This document shows positions 1-8,678 of a stretch of 64,000 nt of DNA, piece after piece. A program made the translations under genes and the position numbers. The DNA lies in assembly GCA_002855745.1 (NCBI GenBank), contig NDWX01000002.1, positions 1-64,000 on the forward strand, read 5' to 3'. Under the pieces are notes generated by a model, which worked only from the letters and a program-made list of their open reading frames with translations, was not told the origin of the DNA and ran no database searches. Source of the DNA: Thermofilum sp. NZ13 (GTDB taxonomy: Archaea; Thermoproteota; Thermoprotei; Thermofilales; Thermofilaceae). Numbering within the stretch: the stretch's first letter is position 1; the number at the start of each line of letters is the position of its first letter.

Positions 1-2
1 CC

Positions 3-230
3 CTCCTCCCAGCCCTCATAGCGGCCCTGCCCTCTCTCCCCCTGATCCTAGCCGGAACCCACCCCCTCCTCAAGGCAACCGCCGGGATGGCCGTCTACAC
101 CGCCAGCTACATCCTAGCCGCCCTCGCAACAGGCACGCTCACCAGGGCCGAGGTCTCAACGCTCATCACCGCACTCCGCCCAGCAACCCTCAAAGCCCAA
201 CCCCTCAACACTAGGGGCACAGCCCAGTGA
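3..230 (+). CDS. C-terminal part of a multi-spanning membrane protein, possibly an oligosaccharide flippase
   Basis: An open frame enters from the left edge and stops at the TGA at 228-230. The 75 visible residues hold two hydrophobic stretches (around LLPALIAALPSLPLILAG and YTASYILAALATG) joined by a short polar loop, then a polar tail. This fits the last two helices of a polytopic membrane protein. The glycosyltransferases downstream suggest a Wzx/MATE-type flippase, but that rests on context only, since most of the protein lies outside the window. Confidence 0.55.
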   Translation, partial: LLPALIAALPSLPLILAGTHPLLKATAGMAVYTASYILAALATGTLTRAEVSTLITALRPATLKAQPLNTRGTAQ

Positions 231-270
231 GCCACTCCTCACGCAGCACTGGCCACGCGCCCCAGGCTCC

Positions 271-699
271 AGGAGCTCGAGCGGCGAGTACGCTGAGACC
301 CTGCGCAGGAGGGCGCTGAGCGCGCTCAAGTGGGCGCAGAGAGCCTGCCAGGAGGGCGACTACGACACCTGCGCGCTGCTGGCGGGGCACGCGGCCCAGC
401 TCTACCTGAAGAGCCTGATCTACCGCGTCACCGGAGAGGAGGTTAGGGTGCAAGGTGTCAGGGAGCTCCTATGGGTCCTCGCGGCCGCGCTCGTCGAGCA
501 AGGCGCGGAGGACTTCGCCAGAGAGGTATCCGATTACATGAGGGCCCACAAGAGGGAGCTGGCGGAGCTCAGCGACGCCCACACCAGAGCCGCGTACGGG
601 CTCACGGGCTACGGCGAGAAGGAGGCTAAGCTGCTCCTCAGGGTCGCGGAGCAAGCGCTCGAAGAGCTAAGGCGCCTGGAGGAGAGGCTCTTTGGCTGA
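271..699 (+). CDS. HEPN-domain protein (putative toxin) without a visible start codon
   Basis: The frame carries a complete HEPN-type four-helix domain: a first helix with YAETLRRRALSALKWA, then YDTCALLAGHAAQLYLKSL, then a second helical pair ending EELRRLEERLFG. HEPN proteins paired with MNT nucleotidyltransferases act as toxins or RNases. The stop overlaps the TTG start of the MNT gene at 692, the usual pair layout. In this frame there is no ATG, GTG or TTG between the stop at 112-114 and the GTG at 448, and starting at 448 would remove half the domain. Either an unusual start (for example CTG at 301) is used or the start has been lost. The left end given here is approximate. Confidence 0.6.
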   Translation, partial: RSSSGEYAETLRRRALSALKWAQRACQEGDYDTCALLAGHAAQLYLKSLIYRVTGEEVRVQGVRELLWVLAAALVEQGAEDFAREVSDYMRAHKRELAELSDAHTRAAYGLTGYGEKEAKLLLRVAEQALEELRRLEERLFG

Positions 700-1015
700 C
701 ACCCGCCTGCAGTTGCTGAGGAGGTGGAGGGACGTGGCAGCGAAGGTCGCGGAGACCGTCGGGAGCCTCTACCCCCAGGCAGAGGTATACCTCATCGGAG
801 GAGCCGCCGAGGGCAGGCTTACAGCCCTCAGCGACATCGACGTGGCAGTAGTCTTCAACCGCGAGCTGAGCGGCAACGAGAGGGCAGACATCCTCGCGGA
901 GCTCTGGGAGGAGCTGGAGGAGCGCGGCATCCCCCCGAGCTACCCGTTGCATATCCTCGTCCTGAGCAGGAGCGAGCTCGAGAGGCTACACGGGAGGAAG
1001 GAGAGGCTCAGGTAA
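692..1015 (+). CDS. MNT-type minimal nucleotidyltransferase (antitoxin partner of HEPN)
   Basis: A 107-residue protein with the minimal nucleotidyltransferase signature around residues 36-52: GGAAEGRLTALSDIDVAVV, a variant of GSxxxG...SDxD with Gly in place of the Ser. A later strand (PLHILVLS) sits where the third metal-binding position normally falls but shows no clear acidic residue. The TTG start overlaps the end of the HEPN gene, so the two are probably translationally coupled. In characterised pairs the MNT protein neutralises the HEPN toxin by nucleotidylating it; activity here is inferred. Confidence 0.75.
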   Translation: MADTRLQLLRRWRDVAAKVAETVGSLYPQAEVYLIGGAAEGRLTALSDIDVAVVFNRELSGNERADILAELWEELEERGIPPSYPLHILVLSRSELERLHGRKERLR

Positions 1016-1319
1016 CAGCCTCCAAAAACCGCCGGAGAGGAGAGAACCGCTGAACAGGCCTCCTATAAACTAGGCGCACGGTTATTCTAGTAACGCACAT
1101 GGCGCTCAGAGTATGTGGCTAGAAAACCCGGCCCGTAGCCATCCTGATGCGTTAAAGCATGACACACCCCTCCTAGCTGCGGCGAGCTCAGAGAATACTG
1201 GGCCCCTAGAGTTCGCAGCAGTCTCTCGTGCCCGGTGGTATCGAGTGCTCCAGCTGGACAGAAAGCGAGGAGAACCCTGCAGCTGACCCTCAGGGGCCTG
1301 AAGAGGCTCGCCGACCCAA
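1016..1319. other. Gap between toxin-antitoxin genes with no recognised gene
   Basis: About 300 bp without a convincing coding frame. A short AT-rich patch near 1063-1090 (cctataaac, gttattctag) could be a promoter remnant. Open frames on either strand show no recognisable domain. Confidence 0.4.
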
Positions 1320-1733
1320 ATGGGGCTAAAGGACTTGGAGCTGGCGGAAGCCGCCGCAAGGCTCAGGAAGGTGCTCGAGGGCAGGGCTCTGCTTGCCTAC
1401 CTGTTCGGTGGGCGCGTGAAGGGCTACAGGCTGAAGGGGGACTACGACATAGCGGTGATGATGCCTGAGAACTACACGCTCTATGACCTCGGGCTCCTCC
1501 AGGTGGAGGCCGCGGAGGCCCTAGGCGTCGACGAGGAGGATGTGGACGTGGTGAGCCTAAACAGCGCGCCACCCGAGCTCGTGCTGGAGGCTCTCAGCGG
1601 TATACCCATAGTAGACAACCCGGAGAAGAGGCTCGAGCTCGAAGTGAGAGCACTGATGGAACCCCTAGACGTGAGGGAATCGCTGGAAGCGGCGAATCGA
1701 GCCGCAAGCCAGCAGTCTACCAAAACTGCTTAG
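1320..1733 (+). CDS. MntA-like nucleotidyltransferase, no obvious toxin partner
   Basis: A 137-residue protein. Residues 27-45 read YLFGGRVKGYRLKGDYDIA, a GG...G...DxD version of the nucleotidyltransferase active site, and EEDVDVVSLNSAP near residue 75 supplies the third acidic position. This is the pattern of MntA antitoxins that AMPylate HepT/HEPN toxins. No HEPN gene lies directly before or after: the next one starts 155 bp downstream and has its own MNT partner. The gene therefore seems to have lost its toxin or acts alone. The ATG start is clear. Confidence 0.7.
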   Translation: MGLKDLELAEAAARLRKVLEGRALLAYLFGGRVKGYRLKGDYDIAVMMPENYTLYDLGLLQVEAAEALGVDEEDVDVVSLNSAPPELVLEALSGIPIVDNPEKRLELEVRALMEPLDVRESLEAANRAASQQSTKTA

Positions 1734-1888
1734 GGCTTAACATCGGCACGGTGAAGCTCACGGGTGTTCGCGCTGAATCCCCGGGTAGCGATATACCCTT
1801 CGAACGCTCAACGCGGAACCGCGGCAGCTCGCAACACGTTGCTACAGCTGCGCGCGACCCGTAGCGAACTCGGAGAGGCGGCCCCCCG

Positions 1889-2272
1889 GTGAGCTTTGAG
1901 GAAGCAGAGGTCTTGAGGGAGAGGGCTGAAGCCTTCCTAGCTAACGCTAGGAGGCTGCTCGGCGAGGGGCAGTACGACCTAGCGGCCTTCAGCCTAGAGC
2001 AGCACTGCCAGCTAATGCTAAAGTACAAGCTGCTAATCAGGGCTGGCACGTACCCGCGCACGCACTCCCTGGTGAGGCTGATCAGGGAGCTGGCCAAGCT
2101 CGACGAGAGGGTGAAGGTGCTGCTCGAACCCGAGAACGTGGTGATGCTGACGAAGATAGAGGACGCCTACATAGGTGCCAGGTACCTGCCCCGAAGGTAC
2201 CTGAGAGAGGAGGTCGAGGCGATGCTAAGCTTCGTTGAAAAGGTGTTCGAAAACGCCGTCAGAGGGGTTTGA
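1889..2272 (+). CDS. HEPN-domain protein (putative toxin)
   Basis: A 127-residue HEPN protein starting at GTG 1889. The first helices carry ERAEAFLANARRLL and YDLAAFSLEQHCQLMLKYKL, the classic HEPN hairpin. The middle holds PRTHSLVRLIREL and the end YIGARYLPRRYLREE, the RYxxRxY region often seen in this subfamily. It is the first gene of a pair: its end overlaps the upstream part of the MNT frame at 2235. It resembles the HEPN protein at 39625 in layout and motifs, so the two modules are probably paralogous. Confidence 0.78.
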   Translation: MSFEEAEVLRERAEAFLANARRLLGEGQYDLAAFSLEQHCQLMLKYKLLIRAGTYPRTHSLVRLIRELAKLDERVKVLLEPENVVMLTKIEDAYIGARYLPRRYLREEVEAMLSFVEKVFENAVRGV

Positions 2273-2606
2273 TGTCTTCGTCGAGGAGGCTAAGAGGAAC
2301 AGGGAGCACTTCGAGAACCCAGCCGAGCTCGGGAGAAGAATCAAGGAGGTTGTCTCGAGGCACCACAAGGACGCGAAGGTCTACATCTTCGGCTCCACGG
2401 CGAGGGGAACCTACACGGCGGCCAGCGACATCGACGTGCTAGTCGTACTACCCGGGAAGATTGACAGCGACTCAGCGGCCAGGCTAAAGGCCGAGGTGCT
2501 GCTAGAGGTCAACGCGCCCATCGAACTACACGTAGTGTCAACAGAGGAGTACGCGAGATGGTACAAGAGGTTCATCGACGAGAGAGAACTGCTGGAGATA
2601 GCCTAG
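2235..2606 (+). CDS. MNT-type nucleotidyltransferase (antitoxin)
   Basis: The core nucleotidyltransferase motif is intact: VYIFGSTARG, then SDIDVLVVLP and IELHVVSTEEY, giving GS...SDxD and a later strand. The only canonical start in frame is TTG 2235, which overlaps the HEPN gene by 38 bp. The first dozen residues from that start are low in family character, so translation may really begin near 2274 at a non-canonical codon. Together with 1889-2272 it forms a complete HEPN/MNT pair. Confidence 0.75.
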   Translation: MKRCSKTPSEGFDVFVEEAKRNREHFENPAELGRRIKEVVSRHHKDAKVYIFGSTARGTYTAASDIDVLVVLPGKIDSDSAARLKAEVLLEVNAPIELHVVSTEEYARWYKRFIDERELLEIA

Positions 2607-2711
2607 AAACAGCCAAGCAACCATATCACCTTACGCAGCGCACAGCCGCGATCACTACGCGCGTGCAACCCCCCATCAGGCTTTTACTCGCATGGTAAAG
2701 GCTTAACGAAT

Positions 2712-2962
2712 ATGAATTGCTTGAGGCTTATCAGAAGGGAATCGATAATCGCAGACCTGGCTAAGTTCTTCAAGAGCTTTGATGAGATGGAATAGTCAAA
2801 AAACTACCGGGATCAGGTCTGAGGAGAGCCCAAATGCTTGACGATATTTGGAGGAAGATGGAGAGGAGGGGCGTGCCGTAGTGGTACCCCTTCGAAATAC
2901 ACCTCATGACGCGGGAAGAGCTTGAAGCCCTCGAGAAAGGGAAGGCCCCCAAAGTCCGCTAA
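2712..2962 (+). pseudogene. Decayed MNT-type nucleotidyltransferase
   Basis: A frame ending at TAA 2960-2962 reads LDDIWRKMERRGVP, a TAG, then WYPFEIHLMTREELEALEKG. This is the C-terminal half of an MNT nucleotidyltransferase of the kind seen at 692 and 2235 (compare PLHILVLSRSELERL). The active-site half is missing or unrecognisable; the short frame from ATG 2712 may be its leftover. It looks like the remains of a third module. Confidence 0.5.
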
Positions 2963-3093
2963 GCCACTCGAGGCCCTCAAGCAGAATGACCGCCGAAAAG
3001 CCTTGCCTGGCGCCTAGAACCCGCGAGGAAATCGGGCGCAAAGCCGGATCCCCCGTGAGTGCCCCCGAGGTCCCCCAAGGCAACGGGTTAAGC

Positions 3094-3840
3094 ATGAACC
3101 TCTTCGTCGTCGTCCTCGCGAGGGACCGCAGTCACGTAGAAGAGAAGGCGGCGGAGCTGGAGCGCCTCGGCCTACCGTTCACCGCCGTGTGCGGGGAGAG
3201 GCTAAACCACCCGCGCGTAGTCTACAGGGAGCCCAGGGGGAAGTGGGATGCCATCAACTTCGCCAGGCGGCTCGTCCCGAAAGACGCGGACGTCGTCGTG
3301 CTTAACGATGTGGATACCAGGATCCACAACTTCTGGCACGCGCTCAGCCACCTCCACAGCGCCGACCTCGTCTACTGCAGGGTCGAGGTGAGCGGGGGAC
3401 CCCAGGTGAAGTTCTACAGGATCGCGGATCCCATCAGGAGGAGGCTCCACGTCTTCGCCAGCGGCGAGCTCATGCTGATGAAGCGAGAAGTCTTCGAGCG
3501 CGTCCTGCCCGTGCCGCCCACAATCGCCGAGGACACCTACATCCTCTTCAAGGCACTCGAGCTCGGCTACAAAGCCCACTTCTGCACCAAGACCTACACA
3601 ACCACCAGGCGAACAGCCAGCGCCAAGGAGGAGGAAGCCTACAAGGCCAGAACCACCCTCGGCATCTACCAAGCCCTGAGGCACACAAGGCCACCCCCCT
3701 GGACCAGGGCCTTCTACGCACTCCTACCCCTCGCAACACCCCTCCTAGCCTTAGCCGGCGAGGACGGCAGAGCGTGGGCCAAAGGCATCGTAAAAGCCCT
3801 GAGCATGACAATAGCCGGCCACAACCCCGCGAGGTTCTGA
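3094..3840 (+). CDS. GT2-family glycosyltransferase
   Basis: ATG 3094 is preferred over the frame's earlier start at 2986 because conserved sequence begins with MNLFVVVLARDRSHVEEK. That gives 248 residues. The nucleotide-sugar binding motif is VVVLNDVDTR near residues 68-77, in the DxD position of family 2 transferases. A second acidic site (IAEDTYILFKALELGYK) matches the ED catalytic-base region. The C-terminus carries a short hydrophobic stretch (AFYALLPLATPLLALAG) that could anchor it to the membrane. It is followed without a gap by a GT4 gene, suggesting one operon. Confidence 0.75.
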   Translation: MNLFVVVLARDRSHVEEKAAELERLGLPFTAVCGERLNHPRVVYREPRGKWDAINFARRLVPKDADVVVLNDVDTRIHNFWHALSHLHSADLVYCRVEVSGGPQVKFYRIADPIRRRLHVFASGELMLMKREVFERVLPVPPTIAEDTYILFKALELGYKAHFCTKTYTTTRRTASAKEEEAYKARTTLGIYQALRHTRPPPWTRAFYALLPLATPLLALAGEDGRAWAKGIVKALSMTIAGHNPARF

Positions 3841-4914
3841 GTGAAGATCCTAGCAGTCTCACCCACATACCACCCTCACGTGGGCGGAGTCGAGTACGTG
3901 GTCGAGTCCGTAGCCGAGAGGCTCGCTAAGATGGGCCACGACGTCACCGTGCTGGCAGGGGAGCCCGGCGCCGAGGGACCGCGGGAGGAGGAGGTGAACG
4001 GAGTCAAGGTGGTCAGGTGGCCCACCCGAGCTCCGGGAGGCGCGTACCACGTCCCCAGGCAGCGCAGCGAGCTGGAGGCCCAGCTGAGGGAGCTCTCGAG
4101 AGGAGTAGACGTGGTGCACCTACACAGTGTCCACGCAGTCCTCCCCGTGTGGGTGGGCTTAAAGCTTAGGCAGCTGGGCTTCGCGGGAAGAGCCGTGGTC
4201 ACCCCGCACTTCCACGGCTCCGGCCACACGTCCCTCAGGAGGCTCCTCTGGATCCCCTGGAGAGCCTACCTGAAGAAGCTCCTCGGATCCGTCGACGTCG
4301 TGCACGCCGTGTCAGAGTACGAGGCCGAGCTCATCGGGAAAAGCTTCGGGGTTAAACCAGTGGTGGTGGAGCACGGGGTCGATGAAGACGTCTTCGAGTA
4401 CCACTGGAGCCCGGAGGACTACGCCATGTACAGCGGGAGGCTTGAGAGGTACAAGAACGTCGAGAGGCTTGCCAGGATCGTCAGAGCACTCAACGATATG
4501 GGGCTTAAGGTGAGGCTCGAAGTTTATGGCGAAGGCCCATACAGGGGGAAGCTAGAGGAAGAACTCAGGAGAATCGGAGTCGAATACCGCTTAGAGGGCT
4601 TCCAACCGAGGCAAGTATACCTCCAGAAGCTCTCCAGGGCGAGGTTCTTCGCGCTCCTATCCGAGAAAGAGGCGTTCGGGCAGACAGCCAACGAGGCCAA
4701 CGCGATAGGAGTCCCCACTGTCGTAGCGAAGCCCTGGGGGAAGCACTTCGCCAAAAGACCTAGAACCCTTGTTGCTAACCTAGCGGAGAGAGACGAGGAG
4801 ATAGCAAAGAAGATGCTCAAATTGCTTGAGGAAGCGCCAAAGCGGCCAAAGCCAAAGGTGCCCACCTGGAGCGAAACGGCAGATAAATACCTTAAGCACC
4901 TTTACACTTTCTGA
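3841..4914 (+). CDS. GT4-family glycosyltransferase
   Basis: A 357-residue GT-B protein starting at GTG 3841, directly after the GT2 stop. The N-terminal domain opens with ILAVSPTYHPHVGGVEYVVE, where the Gly-Gly loop binds donor phosphates. The C-terminal domain holds the sugar-donor site: YSGRLERYKNVERL and EKEAFGQTANEANAIGVPTVV, an ExFGxxxxEA motif variant. It probably adds a hexose to a lipid-linked or surface glycan at the inner membrane face. It is the last GC-rich gene before base composition changes. Confidence 0.8.
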   Translation: MKILAVSPTYHPHVGGVEYVVESVAERLAKMGHDVTVLAGEPGAEGPREEEVNGVKVVRWPTRAPGGAYHVPRQRSELEAQLRELSRGVDVVHLHSVHAVLPVWVGLKLRQLGFAGRAVVTPHFHGSGHTSLRRLLWIPWRAYLKKLLGSVDVVHAVSEYEAELIGKSFGVKPVVVEHGVDEDVFEYHWSPEDYAMYSGRLERYKNVERLARIVRALNDMGLKVRLEVYGEGPYRGKLEEELRRIGVEYRLEGFQPRQVYLQKLSRARFFALLSEKEAFGQTANEANAIGVPTVVAKPWGKHFAKRPRTLVANLAERDEEIAKKMLKLLEEAPKRPKPKVPTWSETADKYLKHLYTF

Positions 4915-5274
4915 AGCGCGATTAGACAACATAGGTCGAGATTCAATAAACATCTTGACCATACTATGTGGAATCTCCATAGCCTTGATGAGAGATCTAG
5001 ACATCGAGGTGATTTACAGACCCATATTGCACGGTGTCGGGCGACCACGGGACGACAAGTGATGTGCTCAGAATAGATTAGGCTGAAGAACTCGGACTTC
5101 ATGTCTGCTATGAGCTGGTAGAGAAGCTGTAATTAAGAACAGTTTAGATCCTTTCCGCGGATTGAAGCCCATTTTAAACATTCATAAGCGGGATCTGATG
5201 GGGGATGCCGGCTTTCTGCTGGTTTATGTTAATGCTTAAAAATAGTCAAAAAGCAATATGATTAGGGCGATTTC
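4915..5274. other. Composition boundary between GC-rich and AT-rich glycosyltransferase genes
   Basis: No convincing gene. Composition drops from GC-rich to AT-rich across this stretch. An AT-rich box at about 5230-5240 (atgcttaaaaatag) sits some 40 bp before the ATG at 5275 and could be the promoter of the following gene. Short frames around 4826-5062 have no recognisable domain. Confidence 0.4.
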
Positions 5275-6350
5275 ATGAAAACGATCGGCATCGTCCATCT
5301 TTTGCCGCCTTATATTCCTGTTCCACCTCATTATTACGGTGGAACAGAACGTGTAGCCTATGCGTTATTCAAGAAGCTTCACGAAATTAGGCATAGTGAA
5401 GACTATCCCATTCTACCCATACTAATCGGTAAAATTTCTACCTCCATTGACAAACATTTAAGTGAGTATATTATTAACATCGATGACCTAATACCGGATG
5501 CAGATAAACTCAATATACATGTGTTTATGTTTCACATTCTCGGTAAAGTTGAGGCTATAAAAAGAGAGTTTTGCATGGATCGGATATTAATACATAATCA
5601 TGTTATTCAAAGGGATAGCTGGATTCACTTGGCATATACAAAATATAAGTCTTTATCAACGCTACATTACGACCCCCCTCTGCTCGCTCACTTTAGGTTG
5701 CGAATAATACTGCCTAAGAATACATTATTTGGGGCCATATCTCAAAACCAATATCTCCGCCTAAAATCAATTCTAGGCCCCAATCTAATAGCCTACGTGC
5801 ATAACGGACTTGAACTTCGCGAATACCCCTTCTCTAGATCTAAGGACGACTACTTTATATCTATAAATATATAATACCGAGCAAGGGTGCCCATATAGCG
5901 GCGTGGCTAGCCAACGAATTGCAGTTCCGATTACTTATTGCAGGACCGCTCAGAGATAAAGAATATTTTGAGAGGTTCATTAAACCACAGCTCGGAAAAT
6001 ACGTCGAATATCTCGGTGAAGTAGAAGAAAGGAAGAAGAGGGAGCTTCTAGCTAGAGCCAGAGCGATGCTTTTCCCCGTATTAAGAGAGGAATTCTTCGG
6101 ATTAAACGTTATAGAGGCACTAGCCTGCGGAACACCAGTTATAGCATTGAGTAAAGGCGCTATGTCAGAGCTAATTCTTCACGGTAAGGTAGGGTTCCTA
6201 GCACATTCGTTACAGGAATTCGCTAAGTTTATAAAGGAGGTCGACAAGTTAGACCCTGAATATTGCCGGGCGTATGCACTTCAGAGACATAGTGCCGAGA
6301 GTATGGCTTTTAGATACATGAAATTATATAGATTGATATCAAAACCTTAG
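5275..6350 (+). pseudogene. GT4-family glycosyltransferase split by a frameshift
   Basis: Two abutting frames form one GT4 protein. The first (5275-5874) has the donor loop PHYYGGTERVAYALF and an acceptor-domain sequence through VHNGLELREYPFS. It runs into a TAA in an AT-rich stretch (ttatatctataaatatataa). Sequence resumes in another frame at about 5870 as IIPSKGAHIAAWLANE, then REEFFGLNVIEALACGTPVI, the ExFG....EA donor motif. The joined product would be about 355 residues, normal for the family. The break needs only a one- or two-base change, so it could be a sequencing error, but the next two genes are also broken. Confidence 0.75.
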
Positions 6351-6364
6351 CTTTTGATCCGAAG

Positions 6365-7105
6365 ATGCCTAGGGTAATAAAAGCCTACGAAAAATCTGGC
6401 GTTGCCATGCTTTCAGTTGTAGTTCTTACACATGGTAGGGATTTATATAGAGTTCGTAAAATCATCGAAATGCTTTGAAATCAGACTTATAGCAATTTTG
6501 AGCTCATTGTCGCATGCGAAATCAATGGGGATACTATTGCAGATCTTCTGAGAAGCTTTAGGCCGGGCGTTAAGGGCATAATGTTTGAGGGAGGCTACTT
6601 TAACAGAGCACTAACTGCTAACATCGCTGTTCGATTAACTAATGGAAAGTACATAGCCGTTCTTGAAGATGACCTCATCTTCGGTTCCAACTTCTTGATA
6701 GAGTTAATCAATGAATTCGAAGAGAAGAGATTTTTGGATCCAAAGCTAGGTGTCTTAGCATGTTGAAGCGTTGACCTGTTCTATAAGAAGAGCTTGATAT
6801 ATTATGCAAAGAGATTGGCGTTTGTTGTACGTATGGCTAGAATGCTGGATGAAATGCTGCTGCTGAAGCAAAGGGAGCCGGTAACGTTTGGCACCTGCTT
6901 TGTAGCTCTGCGTGAAGCTTTGATCGTTGTTCCATGGGATCATCAACTACCAGAACCAGTACTCGGAGAAGATTACGATCTTGCTATGAGAATCCGAAAA
7001 GCAGATACAAAATTGCGTATAAGTGTAAAGTTATGGCAATTCATACTACCCTCGGCATCATAAAACGATCGCAATACTATCGCGTAAATCCGAAAAGCTC
7101 ATATC
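6365..7105 (+). pseudogene. GT2-family glycosyltransferase with two in-frame TGA codons and a frameshift
   Basis: One frame from ATG 6365 reads through SVVVLTHGRDLYRV, NQTYSNFELIVACE and GKYIAVLEDDLIFGSNF (the DxD region), then GEDYDLAMRIRK (the catalytic ED region). It is interrupted by TGA at 6476-6478, just before NQTY, and TGA at 6764-6766. Both positions could have been Trp (TGG). Near 7000 the C-terminal sequence moves to another frame (YKCKVMAIHTTLG). Most of the family sequence survives, so decay is probably recent. Confidence 0.75.
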
Positions 7106-7522
7106 GTGATGAATGTAACATTGCTGCCGCTTGCCGTGAGAAGCTATGATGGTTCAACTCCGCTCTTCATATCTGCACGTGACTCCACTGATAAAACGAC
7201 GGTATACGAAGAACTTGTTCATGGAGGTGGAAAACCCATAATTGTTCCATGTATGAAGCTCTCAACATTACTGAAGCATCTTAAAATATCACAAATAGAT
7301 ATATTAAAGATGGATATTCGAAGGAGCTGAATTAGAGGTTCTATCAGATAAAGAAGCTTTTTCACATCGTCGAATCAAATCAATTGTAGGGAAATCCACA
7401 GCAAATATAACCTAGCATATGTGCTAAAAATGCTTAAGAAGTACGGATACAGAAGAGTTGAAGTATTCAAATCAGGACAAGGAACATATATCCTGTACGC
7501 TACAGAATGTGTACATGAATAG
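7106..7522 (+). pseudogene. FkbM-family methyltransferase remnant
   Basis: The frame from 7106 carries VTLLPLAVRSYDG, CMKLSTLLKHLKISQIDILK and MDI, the C-terminal half of an FkbM SAM-dependent methyltransferase. One extra base near 7318 (attcgaagga) breaks the conserved MDIEGAE motif. The correct sequence continues in another frame as EGAELEVLSDKEAF and ends KYGYRRVEVFKSGQGTYILY at TAG 7520-7522. The SAM-binding N-terminal half is missing, apparently deleted when it was joined to the preceding GT2 gene. Confidence 0.65.
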
Positions 7523-7535
7523 CCGGTGTAGTGCT

Positions 7536-8678
7536 ATGGGAAGCTTTTATTCCATTCTTATAGTATCCAGAAGGTTGAATCTAGATCAATCGGCTCCTAA
7601 GTGTAGCTTTGGTCTTGCCAAATCTTTACTAAGGTTAGGCCTCAAAGTGCATGTATTGACTTCATTCGCGGAACCTTCGCTTGTTGATTCCTTGCGTGTG
7701 CTCGGGGGTATCATTCATCATGTCAATCCGAGGCTTTCCTCAAGGATGTCCGCGCCGATCCTCTTGAGCTTATATGTAAAGTACATTAAAAGAAAATATG
7801 GAATTGATGTAGTTATTGGCAACGGGTACACCATATGCGACGATATTACATGGATACACTTCCCTCGATATGGCTGGATAGAAGCCTTGATGAATCTAGG
7901 CGAATCGATTCCAAGATCCTTAAGAGTGGAAGCCTTAGCAGAGAAGATTCTCTTTTCAACATCTAGATATTTACTTGCAGTATCGAACCTTGTCAAAAAT
8001 ATATTGTTGAAATATTATGATATTGACGAGGAGCGCATAATAGAGAATTATAACGGTGTTGACACAGACTACTATTACCCTCTTCCATCAGATGTAAGGG
8101 ATGGGCTTAGAAGGAAGATGGGCTACGATGGAAGTATACTGATTTTATACAACGGAGGGATATCTAGGAGGAAGGGGTTCGACATTTTATTAAGGGAGTT
8201 AAGTGAAGCGAAGTACAAGAAGGAGATGAAGGTTATAGTTGCAGGACTTGGATTACACAATTTCGAACATGCAAAAAGCGTAATAAGAAAGTATGGCTTA
8301 GAGGATGTTGCCATACTCAAAGGTTGGCTTGAGACCCAAGATCTTAGAATGCTGTATCAAATCTCAGACTTCTTCACTCTACCTTCGATTTTCGACCCAT
8401 TTTCGCTCGCGACACTAGAGGCTATGGCCTGCGGCTCTATTCCCATAGTTTCGAGATACGCTGGCACGGCGGAAATCGTTAAGAATGGCGTAAACGGTTT
8501 CGTCATCGACCCCTTACATGAAGGTGAAATTGCATCGATGTTAGATGGCATAGCTTCAAGCTTGGGAAGGCTTTCAACAATCAGGGAAAGAGCTATTGAA
8601 ACAGCTAAGGAGTTTTCGTGGGATAACGTGGCAAGGGATCTCATAGTTAAATTGAGGAAGAAGGGGCTAATCTCATGA
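7536..8678 (+). CDS. GT4-family glycosyltransferase
   Basis: Taking ATG 7536 (MGSFYSILIVSRRLNLDQSA) gives 380 residues; the frame is open from 7458, and ATG 7515 is the alternative. The C-terminal domain holds LYNGGISRRKGFDILLRE and LPSIFDPFSLATLEAMACG, the donor-binding loop and an E...E motif in ExFSxxxxEA form. The last four bases overlap the following membrane-protein start (ATGA), so the two are co-transcribed. It is intact, unlike its upstream neighbours. Confidence 0.78.
   Translation: MGSFYSILIVSRRLNLDQSAPKCSFGLAKSLLRLGLKVHVLTSFAEPSLVDSLRVLGGIIHHVNPRLSSRMSAPILLSLYVKYIKRKYGIDVVIGNGYTICDDITWIHFPRYGWIEALMNLGESIPRSLRVEALAEKILFSTSRYLLAVSNLVKNILLKYYDIDEERIIENYNGVDTDYYYPLPSDVRDGLRRKMGYDGSILILYNGGISRRKGFDILLRELSEAKYKKEMKVIVAGLGLHNFEHAKSVIRKYGLEDVAILKGWLETQDLRMLYQISDFFTLPSIFDPFSLATLEAMACGSIPIVSRYAGTAEIVKNGVNGFVIDPLHEGEIASMLDGIASSLGRLSTIRERAIETAKEFSWDNVARDLIVKLRKKGLIS

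Noticed and set aside
3202-3684. Minus-strand 160-codon open frame
   Set aside because: Shadow of the GT2 gene at 3094, which carries a DxD motif and an ED motif.
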